Shown here in pieces: positions 15,500 to 23,356 of a stretch of 64,000 nucleotides of DNA. The translations under genes were made by a program, and so were the position numbers. This DNA comes from VXNE01 sp965248075 (GTDB taxonomy: Bacteria > Pseudomonadota > Gammaproteobacteria > Pseudomonadales > Azotimanducaceae). Each line of letters starts with the position of its first letter. Within the stretch, counting starts at the first letter, position 1. The notes beneath the pieces were generated by a model. It made no database searches, was not told where the DNA came from, and saw nothing but the letters and a program-made list of their open reading frames with translations. Where the stretch lies: assembly GCA_965248075.1 (NCBI GenBank), contig CBDFIL010000003.1:1178001-1242000 (forward strand). The letters run 5' to 3'.

Positions 15500-17422
15500 A
15501 TGACTGACCACAGGCTGCGGTCGATGACCGGCAAGGCCGATCCCGGCCCACGCACCGTAGTGCGTTTCGCCGGCGACTCGGGAGACGGGATCCAATTGCT
15601 CGGCGGCGAGTTCGCCAAGGCGGTCGCGCTCGAGCACCACGACCTGCTGACCCTGCCGGACTTCCCCGCCGAAATCCGCGCTCCCGCCGGGTCCACGTTC
15701 GGCGTGTCCGCCTTCCAGATCCAGTTCGGAGCCGACGGCGTGCTGACCCCGGGCGACGAAGCCGACGTCCTGTTCGCATTCAACCCGGCCGCGCTCAAGA
15801 CGGACCTGCACACGCTGAAGCCCGGCGGCCTGATCGTGGTCGGCGAGGGCGCATTCTCCGACCGCAACCTGAAACGCGCCGGGTACACGGAGAACCCCCT
15901 GGACGACGGTACCCTCGCCGGTTACCGCGTCATGCGGATCGACATGGCGCGCCTCTCCGCGGAGGCGGTGGCCTCGACCGGCGTCGGCACGAAGCAGGCC
16001 GGACGCGCGAAAAACCTGTGGGCCCTCGGTCTCTGTTTCTGGCTGTTCGGCGGCTCGCGTCAGCCCACCATCGATTGGCTCCGCGAGAAGTTCGCCGGGC
16101 AGCCGGATGTCGTCGCCTCCAATGTCGCCGCGCTCAATGCCGGCCACGCCTACGGCGAGACCATGGAACTCGATGCCGGCGAGGCGGCGCTGGGATCGCG
16201 TGGGGAACTGCACCACGGTCTGTTCCGCACGATCACCGGCACCGACGCCATGGGCCTCGGCCTCGCCGCGGTTGCCGCGCTGTCGGGGCTGAAGGTCACC
16301 TACTGCTCCTACCCGATCACCCCGGCGTCCGCGCTGCTGCACTTCCTCGCGTCCCTCAAGGGCCGCGGCATCGTGACCTTTCAGGCCGAAGACGAGATTG
16401 CCGCCGCCACGGCCGCTATCGGCGCCTCGTACGCCGGCGGCCTGGGGGTGACGACGAGTTCCGGACCGGGCCTGGCTCTCAAGTCCGAGGCGCTCGGACT
16501 GGCGGTGGCGGCAGAGCTACCGTTGCTGGCCATCGATGTGCAGCGTGCCGGGCCGTCGACGGGCATGCCGACGAAGGCGGGACAGGCGGACCTGAATCTC
16601 GCGTTGTACGGACGACATGGCGAAGCGCCGCTGCCCGTGCTGGCGCCGGCCACCCCGTCCGAGTGCTTCGCCGTCGTCATCGAGGCGGCACGGATCGCCA
16701 CAACCCACATGACACCGGTGATCGTGCTCTCCGATGCCTACATCGCCAACGCCGCCGAACCCTGGGAACTGCCGGATGTCGACGCACTGCCGACCATCAC
16801 GCCGACGTTCCACACCGACCCGGCGGGCTTCGAGCCTTTCATGCGCGACCCGGAAACCCTGGCGCGACCGTGGGCGAAACCCGGCACGCCGGGGCTTGCC
16901 CACCGCATCGGCGGCATCGAGCGCGCGAGCGGACACGGGGACATCTCCTACGACCCGGACAATCACCAGGAGATGACGGACCTGCGGGCGGAGAAGATCT
17001 CCCGGGTGGCCTGGGACGGACTCGACCACGAGATCGACAGCGGCGCGACCGAGGGCGACCTGCTGGTCATCGGCTGGGGCAGCACCTACGGCGCCATCGA
17101 GGAAGCCGTCACCCGCCTGACCCGGGAGGGCCTCGCGGTCGGACACCTGCACCTGCGGCAGCTGTCGCCGCTACCCCCCAATCTCGGCGCCATCCTCGCG
17201 CGCTTTCGCCAGGTCGCCGTGGCCGAACTCAACAAGGGCCAGCTCGTCCGGCTCATTCGCAGCGAGTTTCTCGTCGACGCACAGAGCATCACCCAAGTGA
17301 ACGGCCTGCCGTTCAAGGTGTCCGGGCTCGAGGCCACCCTGCGCGACTGCCTCGAGACGCACGCGGCCGGCTTCGGACCCACGTTGCGACCGCTGCGCGG
17401 CGGTTCGGGAGGCACGCCATGA
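15500..17422 (+). CDS. korA: 2-oxoacid:acceptor oxidoreductase, fused gamma-alpha subunit
   Basis: A 640-residue protein. Residues about 15-200 are the gamma domain (VVRFAGDSGDGIQLLGGEFAK). Residues about 240-600 are the pyrimidine-binding alpha domain (TGTDAMGLGLAAVAALSGLK, YCSYPITPASALL, QAEDEIAAATAAIGASYAG, TSSGPGLALKSEALGLAV). The C-terminal segment has ELNKGQLVRLIRSEFLVD. With the beta subunit it converts a 2-oxoacid plus CoA to acyl-CoA and CO2, reducing ferredoxin; similarity is closest to 2-oxoglutarate synthases of aerobes with two subunits (KorAB). An internal ATG at 15524 is an alternative start. The stop overlaps the korB start as ATGA. Confidence 0.92.
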   Translation: MTDHRLRSMTGKADPGPRTVVRFAGDSGDGIQLLGGEFAKAVALEHHDLLTLPDFPAEIRAPAGSTFGVSAFQIQFGADGVLTPGDEADVLFAFNPAALKTDLHTLKPGGLIVVGEGAFSDRNLKRAGYTENPLDDGTLAGYRVMRIDMARLSAEAVASTGVGTKQAGRAKNLWALGLCFWLFGGSRQPTIDWLREKFAGQPDVVASNVAALNAGHAYGETMELDAGEAALGSRGELHHGLFRTITGTDAMGLGLAAVAALSGLKVTYCSYPITPASALLHFLASLKGRGIVTFQAEDEIAAATAAIGASYAGGLGVTTSSGPGLALKSEALGLAVAAELPLLAIDVQRAGPSTGMPTKAGQADLNLALYGRHGEAPLPVLAPATPSECFAVVIEAARIATTHMTPVIVLSDAYIANAAEPWELPDVDALPTITPTFHTDPAGFEPFMRDPETLARPWAKPGTPGLAHRIGGIERASGHGDISYDPDNHQEMTDLRAEKISRVAWDGLDHEIDSGATEGDLLVIGWGSTYGAIEEAVTRLTREGLAVGHLHLRQLSPLPPNLGAILARFRQVAVAELNKGQLVRLIRSEFLVDAQSITQVNGLPFKVSGLEATLRDCLETHAAGFGPTLRPLRGGSGGTP

Positions 17423-18426
17423 ACAGGGAGCGGCGCCCAGGCGAGCAGATCATCAAGCTGACACCCAAGGACTTCGAGACCGACCAGGAAGTCCGCTGGT
17501 GCCCGGGCTGCGGGGACTACGCCATCCTGAAATCGGTGCGCAAGACGCTGGCCCGGGTCGGGAGACACCCGGACGAGGTGGTGTTCGTCTCCGGGATCGG
17601 CTGCGCCGCGCGTTTCCCGTACTACGTCGAGTCGTACGGCTTTCACTCCATCCACGGACGCGCGCCGTCGCTGGCGACCGGCATCAAGCTCGCCAATCCC
17701 GAACTCGACGTCTGGGTGGTGGGGGGCGACGGCGACTTCCTCGCCATCGGCGGCAACCACCTGATGCACGTCCTGCGCCGCAACGTGGACCTCAACCTGC
17801 TGCTGTTCAACAACGCGATCTACGGACTCACGAAGGGCCAGTTCTCGCCGACATCGCTGCCGGGCACGCGCTCGCCTTCGACGCCCGGGGGCACGTTCGA
17901 CAGACCGGTCAACGCGACGGCGCTGGCGCTCGCCGCCGGCGGCGGATTCGTATCCCGCACGGCCGACACGCTGCAGGACCACCTGCCCGAGGTACTGCTG
18001 CAGGCGCAGGCGTATCGCGGCGCGGCCTTTGTGGAGATCCTGCAAAACTGCATCGTCTACAACGACAACGCCTTCGGGGACCTCGCCCGGAAATCCACCC
18101 GCGCCGAAGCCACCGTCATCGTGCGCGACGGCGAGCCGATGGTATTCGGTGCGGCCAACGACAAGGGGCTGGTGTTCGAGCCCGAGCGCGGCACCTTCCG
18201 CGTCACCGCCGACGTGGCCGCGGCCACGGTGCACGACGAGACGAACCCCGCACTCGCGAACGCCCTGGCCGGCGTCACGGACCCCGATCTGCCCAAGCCG
18301 CTCGGCGTCTTCTACAACGTACCGCGCGCGGACTACGGCAGCGCCCTGCAAGCGCACGTGCCCTATCGACCCATCGACCGCGACGACCTCAAGGAAATAC
18401 TCCACGCCGGCAGCTGGCGGGCGTAG
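17419..18426 (+). CDS. korB: 2-oxoacid:acceptor oxidoreductase, beta subunit
   Basis: A 335-residue protein; ATG at 17419 overlaps the korA stop (ATGA). It carries the 4Fe-4S ligands in RWCPGCGDYAIL and GIGCAARF, and the thiamine-diphosphate/Mg motif GGDGDFLAIGGNHLMHVLRR followed by LLFNNAIYGLTKGQ. SPTSLPGTRSPSTPGG is the typical substrate-loop region. Together with korA it would form a cytoplasmic CoA-acylating oxidoreductase, probably for 2-oxoglutarate, working as a ferredoxin-linked alternative to 2-oxoglutarate dehydrogenase. No ferredoxin gene is adjacent. Confidence 0.92.
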   Translation: MNRERRPGEQIIKLTPKDFETDQEVRWCPGCGDYAILKSVRKTLARVGRHPDEVVFVSGIGCAARFPYYVESYGFHSIHGRAPSLATGIKLANPELDVWVVGGDGDFLAIGGNHLMHVLRRNVDLNLLLFNNAIYGLTKGQFSPTSLPGTRSPSTPGGTFDRPVNATALALAAGGGFVSRTADTLQDHLPEVLLQAQAYRGAAFVEILQNCIVYNDNAFGDLARKSTRAEATVIVRDGEPMVFGAANDKGLVFEPERGTFRVTADVAAATVHDETNPALANALAGVTDPDLPKPLGVFYNVPRADYGSALQAHVPYRPIDRDDLKEILHAGSWRA

Positions 18427-18607
18427 TACGCCCCGGGACGTATCTCGTAGGTCCGGGTGGGCGACGAGGTGGATCCCGGATAGCGCTCGCGCAACTGCGC
18501 GAACCTCAAAGGCAGAAAGACGGCTGTCCAACGCCCTCCAAGCGTTCCTCCTCGAACTCGGCGTACCGGGTCGCCATCGACAGGGCGGCGCGGCGTGCCG
18601 CATTGAC

Positions 18608-20236
18608 TCAGGCGGGCTTCGGGGGCTCGGCGGCGCGGTGCCTGCGGAGAGGTGCTTCGGTGGCGCGGCCCGGTTCGGCGCCGCCGGGGCGCTGGCCGCT
18701 CTCCAGGTATCCCGCGATCAACTCCGCGAAAGGTGTGATGTCGCCCCGCACGCTCGCGGTCTCGAGAGCGTTCATGTAGGCCTTGCGGTCCTCCACCCGA
18801 ATGGTCGTCCACGGATAGCCGCCGGATGCCAACATGGCGTTCATCAGGAAGCGCGCGAGGCGGCCGTTGCCGTCGGGATAGGGGTGCACATAGCCGAACA
18901 GCCAGTGCCCCGCCACAGCGCGCACGCCAGGGGTCTCCTCCTGCTCCAACAAGCCCGTGAGCGCCTCCATGCCCTCCACCACCACGTCGGCACGCGGGGG
19001 CACGTACCGGGAACCGCGCAGATAGACCGGGTGATTCCGGTAATCCGCCAGCACTGCAGCCGGATAGACCCCCGCCGCCACAAACGGCTCGAATAGCTGG
19101 AAGTACCAATTGCGGTGTGCCCTCCGAAACAGCTCAGCTGCGTCCACACCGTGCAGGATCTTTCCCACGGCACGGCGTACCGCCTGGTACGCCTGCCAGT
19201 AGCCCCGCGCTGCAAGCGCATCGCGCTGTTGCCGATCCTCGGCGCCGCCTTCCGGGGCCCACGCAACCCCCTGCACACGTTCGATCAGTTCGGGCGTGAC
19301 GCGGTATCCCTCGATCGACAACGAATGGTAGGCATCCTCGCCATAAGCGCTGTCGGTGTCCTCGAGGTAGCGCGCCCGCCCGCTGTCATCGGTTGGCAGA
19401 CCCGGTGCCCGTGGCAGGGCCGTCAGGATAGGCTCCCGGGCAAGCTCCCACAGCGCCTGCAGGCGAAACGTCAACGGAGACGTGGAGCGCTGCCTGGTGG
19501 TGGCGCTCCACGTCTCCGTTGGCTCGGGGAGAAACGGATTGGTCTCCCGGTACCTGTACCCGGTGCCCAACATCGCATTCCGCACTCCATCGGCGATGTC
19601 CTGCCGGCCGACATGGCGAAAGGCCCCTGCTAACCTGCCTGCCACCTTGGAGTGGCCCCCGGAAAGTAGCCTGCCAGCCACCCCACCCACGTCCGCGACG
19701 CCGGCGAGCACCGTGCGCGCATCCAGGGGATGGTCCCGGTAGAAGGATTCAGGGACGCGCAAGAGGGCAGCCTCGGTCGTGTAAAGGCGCACCCCCTCTC
19801 GTTCGCAGGTGTCTTCCCGAGGTGGCATGCGTTCGACCTTGAGGTCGAACAGGGATGTCCCGAACGGCAACGCGATCAGGTTGTTCCCCCCGCCGGTAGA
19901 GTGCACGATGACTTGCTGCGGCACGGTCGCATTTTCCGCGTGCCGCAACAGCGAGAGTTCCGGTGACAAGTGCCAATGCTCACCGAAACGGTGTGTGGAA
20001 TACCGTGTGCAGAACTCCCAGAACGACGCGTACCAAGGATTCGTGTCGTGCCCCACGGAGCCGGGATTGGACAACATCAACCACCCACGAATGACCGGCA
20101 GCAGATAGCCGCTGCGCAGGAGGTGCTCGCGATCCTCGCGGGGGAATTCGGCGCTACGGAAGATGCGCCGCGCCGCGCCTTGGCGCTCAAGCAGGACACT
20201 CAGTGAGCGGGCCAGCTTTTCGTGCGGCTTGACCAT
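18608..20236 (-). CDS. Fic-domain protein (AMP-transferase type) with N-terminal regulatory region
   Basis: About 542 residues from the ATG at 20236, chosen because GGAGGT lies 7 nt upstream; a TTG 21 nt earlier is also open. Residues about 1-240 hold a winged-helix/AbiEi-like region (YLLPVIRGWLMLSNPG) with no catalytic motif. The Fic core lies at about 390-480, with the active-site motif HPYPDGNGRLARF (His and GNGR intact). An inhibitory motif SLSIEG (S/T-xxx-E-G/N) near residue 310 places it in the self-inhibited class. Fic proteins transfer AMP to hydroxyl side chains of target proteins; the target is unknown. No separate antitoxin gene is visible. The gene contains a perfect inverted repeat (19472-19521) and is preceded by four 24-bp repeats. 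Confidence 0.9.
   Translation of the reverse strand: MVKPHEKLARSLSVLLERQGAARRIFRSAEFPREDREHLLRSGYLLPVIRGWLMLSNPGSVGHDTNPWYASFWEFCTRYSTHRFGEHWHLSPELSLLRHAENATVPQQVIVHSTGGGNNLIALPFGTSLFDLKVERMPPREDTCEREGVRLYTTEAALLRVPESFYRDHPLDARTVLAGVADVGGVAGRLLSGGHSKVAGRLAGAFRHVGRQDIADGVRNAMLGTGYRYRETNPFLPEPTETWSATTRQRSTSPLTFRLQALWELAREPILTALPRAPGLPTDDSGRARYLEDTDSAYGEDAYHSLSIEGYRVTPELIERVQGVAWAPEGGAEDRQQRDALAARGYWQAYQAVRRAVGKILHGVDAAELFRRAHRNWYFQLFEPFVAAGVYPAAVLADYRNHPVYLRGSRYVPPRADVVVEGMEALTGLLEQEETPGVRAVAGHWLFGYVHPYPDGNGRLARFLMNAMLASGGYPWTTIRVEDRKAYMNALETASVRGDITPFAELIAGYLESGQRPGGAEPGRATEAPLRRHRAAEPPKPA
19472..19521. repeat. Perfect 19-bp inverted repeat inside the Fic gene
   Basis: Left arm 19472-19490 (CAACGGAGACGTGGAGCGC), 12-nt loop, right arm 19503-19521, complementary at all 19 positions. 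It falls in the region between the N-terminal and Fic domains and codes for a Thr/Ser/Arg-rich stretch (WSATTRQRSTSP). A stem this long would form a stable mRNA hairpin in a coding region. It does not look like a terminator, as there is no T-run. Confidence 0.9.
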
Positions 20237-20275
20237 CAGCTTCACCTCCAGACCCAAGCTAGCACGCCCCTAGTT

Positions 20276-20371
20276 CAAGTACAAGGTGCGCTCCATACGC
20301 AAGTATCAGGTGTGCTCCACGCGCACGTACGAAGTGTGTGCCGGGACCAAGTATCAGGTGGGGCTTGAGCG
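20276..20371. repeat. Four tandem 24-bp degenerate repeats upstream of the Fic gene
   Basis: Units start at 20276, 20300, 20324 and 20348. Each begins CAAGTA or CACGTA and contains a CAGGTG- or AAGTGTG-like block; units 2 and 4 share CAAGTATCAGGTG. A partly similar sequence occurs on the opposite strand just after korB (around 18431-18465), on the other side of the Fic gene. The array begins 39 bp upstream of the chosen Fic start (20236), so regulator binding sites are possible. The rest of the interval 20372-20471 shows nothing recognisable. Confidence 0.75.
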
Positions 20372-20471
20372 CTCTGCCGCGCGCATGCGAGATGCGCGGC
20401 TCAAGCCCGGCGACCTTGCACCGGCATTTTGCGCCCCGACTGGCCGGGAGTCGCTCCAGTTCGCCGTGCTC

Positions 20472-21893
20472 TCAGGACCTCACATCCCGCGCCGCGGCCA
20501 GTTCGCCGAAGTCGGTTCCGAGGCGGCGGTCGGCGAAACGGAACGCGCGGACAACCTCCGGTGCGGCCGAAGGACCCGGCACGACTCGCTCCGGGCGAAC
20601 CGAGAAGCGCAGGAAGCCGCCGACCGCCCCCGGCCCAAACTGGAACGTCGCATCGGGCTCTTCCCCGGTACGGGCTTCGCGGTATTCGTTGCCGGCGCGC
20701 ACGACATCGAGCGTGTCGCTCGCGGTGAACTCCGTGGGCGTAACAGCCAGCCGCCGCAGGTGCGGTGCGCGTCCGAGGACTCGACCACGGCACGTTCCAG
20801 GAACTCCGGGCGGTACTCGAGCGGTTCGCCGGCCACAATCGCGAGAGACAAAACCGTCAGTGGCAGACCGGCAAAGGCCCGCCGACAACGGCTTGAACCC
20901 GGCCCCCGGCCGCGGATTCATCTCGGTCGGCCGAAACCCGTCTTCGGCGAGGATCCCGTCGACGCCGAACGGTCCCCGATAGTCGACCGTCTGGCGTAGC
21001 GCCGACCCCACGCGATAGGCGAAGTCGCGCATGGCAGTGCGATCCGCCAGGCTCGGGTCGAACGCCGTCGCGCACCCGGCGTAGAGCAATCGGTCACCGG
21101 TCAGCGGCCGCAACACGACCATTTCGACGGGGCGGAACACGGCAACCGTGTCCGGAAAAACCACCCCGTGAATGCTCGCCGGAATGCCTTCGAGGAACGG
21201 CATGACCCGGACACGGTCGGCGATCCGCGACAACGATGCGAAGGACTCGCGGCCGTCGTCGCCGGATCGAACCCAGCGCAGTCCCAGGCCGCCTCCGTTG
21301 AGACCTTCCCGTGCATCGGCTGCCCACACGGTGCCGCTGCCCCGGTCCAGGACCGATGCTGACGCCTTGAGTGCGCCGTGGTCCGCGGGGACGACCCGAG
21401 ACGGTGCCCGCGCGACGCCTACGATGTCCCAGAACGCGTCGATCCAGACCTTGTCTTCGAGCCTGGCCCAAGCTGCTTGCCGGGCCCCATAGGGCTTGCG
21501 GCCCGCGATCGAGAGGTGTCTGGCCAAGGGGCTCGCGAAAATGAATCGTGCGGTTCGGGCCGGGTCCCAGGCCTCGACTGCCCTTTGCACGTCGGTGGGC
21601 AGGTTCTCGAGAGCCCGGTGCAGGTTGCGGTGCTCGGTGAGGATGTCGCCGCCTCGAATACCCAGCACACGCAACTCCGCCTCGTCCGGCGTAGGAACGG
21701 TGCCTGTCCCTGCGTTGCCCGCGATCAGGAACGGGCGGTCCGCGCCGAGCGCGAGCAGGTGCCGGGCGAGACCGCCCAAGCCGACCGCGACCGGTCCGCC
21801 GACGATGAACTTCCGGCCCTCGAAGACGGGACGCAGCAGTTCCCGGTAGTAGGCATTTGCCTCTTCGACCAGGGGCGACGTGGTGTCGTTCAC
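20472..21893 (-). CDS. ATP-grasp domain protein with two compensating frameshifts
   Basis: A 473-residue frame from a GTG at 21893 with GAGGAG 8 nt upstream. The N-terminal 100 residues (FIVGGPVAVGLGGLARHLLALGADR) look like a Rossmann pre-ATP-grasp domain. The middle has ATP-grasp features: FLEGIPASIHGVVFPD, YRGPFGVDGILAED and the metal-binding TEMNPRPGAGFKPL. Between about 20875 and 20760 the frame reads as low-quality sequence, while the frame one base over reads sensibly (LPLTVLSLAIVAGEPLEYRP to HRTCGGWL). After about 20755 the original frame is good again (TPTEFTASDTLDVVRAGNEY). So one base has been gained and one lost about 115 bp apart. It probably ligates two small molecules with ATP; the substrate is unknown. 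Confidence 0.75.
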   Translation of the reverse strand: MNDTTSPLVEEANAYYRELLRPVFEGRKFIVGGPVAVGLGGLARHLLALGADRPFLIAGNAGTGTVPTPDEAELRVLGIRGGDILTEHRNLHRALENLPTDVQRAVEAWDPARTARFIFASPLARHLSIAGRKPYGARQAAWARLEDKVWIDAFWDIVGVARAPSRVVPADHGALKASASVLDRGSGTVWAADAREGLNGGGLGLRWVRSGDDGRESFASLSRIADRVRVMPFLEGIPASIHGVVFPDTVAVFRPVEMVVLRPLTGDRLLYAGCATAFDPSLADRTAMRDFAYRVGSALRQTVDYRGPFGVDGILAEDGFRPTEMNPRPGAGFKPLSAGLCRSATDGFVSRDCGRRTARVPPGVPGTCRGRVLGRAPHLRRLAVTPTEFTASDTLDVVRAGNEYREARTGEEPDATFQFGPGAVGGFLRFSVRPERVVPGPSAAPEVVRAFRFADRRLGTDFGELAAARDVRS

Positions 21894-22094
21894 GATTGGA
21901 CTCCTCGTGGGACTTCCGCACCGGAGGAGTCGACGTCGGACCGCTTCTCCGTGAGCGGAGAGGTCCGTCTGTTGGTAGCGTTAGGGGATCGGGTGTGAAC
22001 CGCCAGGACGAACCGCGCCGCAGGCACCGCACATCAGTGCGGCACACCAAATCACGATCTGATAATGGTGGGCTCGATTCATGGGAGGCGCACC

Positions 22095-22278
22095 CTACCG
22101 GCGCTGGCGGTAGCGGTCAAGGGCGAACCGGCTCACCAGTTCTGGCACTGCGTAGCGGGCGAGTCGTGGAGCGACCTGCCGGATGGCGAGCTCCTCGAAC
22201 TCCGCCATGAACTCGCCGCCGCCGTCGACCTGGATGGAGCGCAGCGGGAAAGGCAGCGTGTCGATGAGTTCGAGGCCC
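22095..22278 (-). pseudogene. Remnant of a transposase integrase core (rve-like)
   Basis: This frame, not starting with a good start codon, reads LELIDTLPFPLRSIQVDGGG then EFMAEFEELA, close to the second catalytic Asp region (IQVDGGSEFMAEFE) of IS3/IS481-type transposases. It continues about 35 residues without family similarity to a TAG at 22095. No other part of a transposase is found, so it is a fragment of a decayed insertion sequence. It lies 73 bp from tRNA-Pro. The rest of 21894-22350 holds no gene I can support. Confidence 0.6.
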
Positions 22279-22350
22279 CCTAGGGCGGGGGCACCACATT
22301 TCCATCACTTCGCCACTTTAGAACCGAATGATCCCGACCGGCTTTAGTGG

Positions 22351-22427
22351 TGGTCGGGGCGGCCGGATTTGAACCGGCGACCACCACACCCCCAGTGTGG
22401 TGCGCTACCAGGCTGCGCTACGCCCCG
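22351..22427 (-). tRNA. tRNA-Pro(GGG)
   Basis: A 77-nt cloverleaf with encoded CCA. Acceptor CGGGGCG pairs with CGCCCCG; D-arm GCGCAGCCTGGTAGCGC; anticodon loop CTGGGGG on stem CCACA/TGTGG gives anticodon GGG; T-arm GCCGGTTCAAATCCGGC. It is flanked by a transposase remnant on one side and TA module 5 on the other, so it may mark an integration site. No direct repeat of its 3' end was noticed nearby. Confidence 0.95.
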
Positions 22428-22562
22428 AGTGCCGGGCATTCTACGCCGCGAACCACACCCACGCGAGCTTGCGGCGATGTGCGATGGCATGACTGCCGCG
22501 CCGCGTCCCCGGCCCGGAACCGGCCCGACGACGGATCCCGCATCGGCGGGACCGGGACAGTA

Positions 22563-22583
22563 GACTTAGTCATTGACTTAGTC
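22563..22583. promoter_or_regulatory. Paired GACTTAGTC sites, candidate operator of TA module 5
   Basis: The 9-mer GACTTAGTC occurs at 22563-22571 and 22575-22583, 12 bp apart. Each copy is itself an odd palindrome (GACT-T-AGTC). They end 16 bp before the phd ATG at 22600, overlapping the expected promoter. The half-site resembles the operator of TA module 1. Confidence 0.6.
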
Positions 22584-22599
22584 TAATCTTCCCTTTGCC

Positions 22600-22833
22600 A
22601 TGCACCAAGCCAGTGTCCACGAAGCCAAGACCCATCTCTCCCGTCTGCTGAGGCAGGCCTGCGCCGGCGAGGAGGTCATCATCACGCGTTCCGGGAGGCC
22701 GGTGGCGCGTCTCGTCCCCATCGAAGAGAAGCGACCCGTCTTCGGTATCGACGAAGGCCGTTTCACCGTTCCCGAAGACTTCGACGCACCGCTCGACGAG
22801 GCGCTGCTGCGCGCATTCGAAGGCCGCGAATGA
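22600..22833 (+). CDS. Phd/YefM-family antitoxin, TA module 5
   Basis: A 77-residue protein: MHQASVHEAKTHLSRLLRQA, then AGEEVIITRSGRPVARLVPI, the Phd/YefM fold. A toxin-binding tail follows (DEGRFTVPEDFDAPLDEALL). The EGxFxVPEDFDxPLPEexLxxFE-type tail is characteristic of antitoxins paired with PIN toxins of the DTHxxLW type, as found 44 bp downstream. Confidence 0.92.
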   Translation: MHQASVHEAKTHLSRLLRQACAGEEVIITRSGRPVARLVPIEEKRPVFGIDEGRFTVPEDFDAPLDEALLRAFEGRE

Positions 22834-22877
22834 GGGACCGGGACCTGCGTCTCACCGGGTTCCGCTCCGCGACCTGA

Positions 22878-23285
22878 ATGCACGACCGTCGTTTTCTGAT
22901 CGACACGCATTGCTGGCTGTGGCTTCAGGCAGAGCCTGACCGTTTCAGCGCCGGGATGCTGCAGAGCCTCGCCGATCCGGAATCGGAGAGGTACCTGTCT
23001 GCGGCCAGCGCCTGGGAGATTGCGATCAAGCATGCGCTCGGCAAACTACCGCTCCCCCAACCCCCTGCTGTCTACGTCCCGGACCGCATGCGCGTGAGCG
23101 GGGTCGTCGCCCTGCCCGTGACCCAGGCCCATGCACTCGCGGTGTCGGAACTGCCGCTGCATCACCGCGACCCATTCGATCGCATGCTCGTCGCTCAGGC
23201 CCAACACGAAGGTTTGACCCTCGTCACGGCGGACAGCGCATTCGCGGCCTACCAGATGCGCTCGATCCATCCACGTGAGACGTAG
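22878..23285 (+). CDS. vapC: PIN-domain toxin (VapC-like), TA module 5
   Basis: A 135-residue PIN domain with Asp in FLIDTHCWLWLQAE, Glu in SAWEIAIKHALGKLPL, Asp in HHRDPFDRMLVAQA and Asp in LTLVTADSAFAAY. This is the YeeU-unrelated, Phd-associated PIN subgroup of about 125-135 residues. Predicted ribonuclease toxin. A hairpin-forming repeat begins immediately after the stop codon. Confidence 0.91.
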   Translation: MHDRRFLIDTHCWLWLQAEPDRFSAGMLQSLADPESERYLSAASAWEIAIKHALGKLPLPQPPAVYVPDRMRVSGVVALPVTQAHALAVSELPLHHRDPFDRMLVAQAQHEGLTLVTADSAFAAYQMRSIHPRET

Positions 23286-23329
23286 CGCGAACTTCGTTCG
23301 CGTTGGGAGTTCGCTGGCGCGAAACTCCC
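23286..23329. repeat. Double-hairpin palindromic repeat after vapC (REP-like)
   Basis: Hairpin 1: CGCGAAC-TTC-GTTCGCG (23286-23302). Hairpin 2: GGGAGTT (23305-23311) pairing with AACTCCC (23323-23329). Hairpin 1 recurs exactly at 46184-46200, also directly after a TAG stop codon and also followed by GGGAGTTTCGC. The repeated placement suggests a mobile REP-type element or a terminator/mRNA-end structure; there is no T-run. Confidence 0.7.
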
Positions 23330-23356
23330 GAATTCGCTTCGATGGCGGCGGAGGGG

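Noticed and set aside
16018..17418. Upstream extension of the korB frame
   Set aside because: It is an Arg-rich shadow of korA; the real start is the ATGA overlap at 17419.
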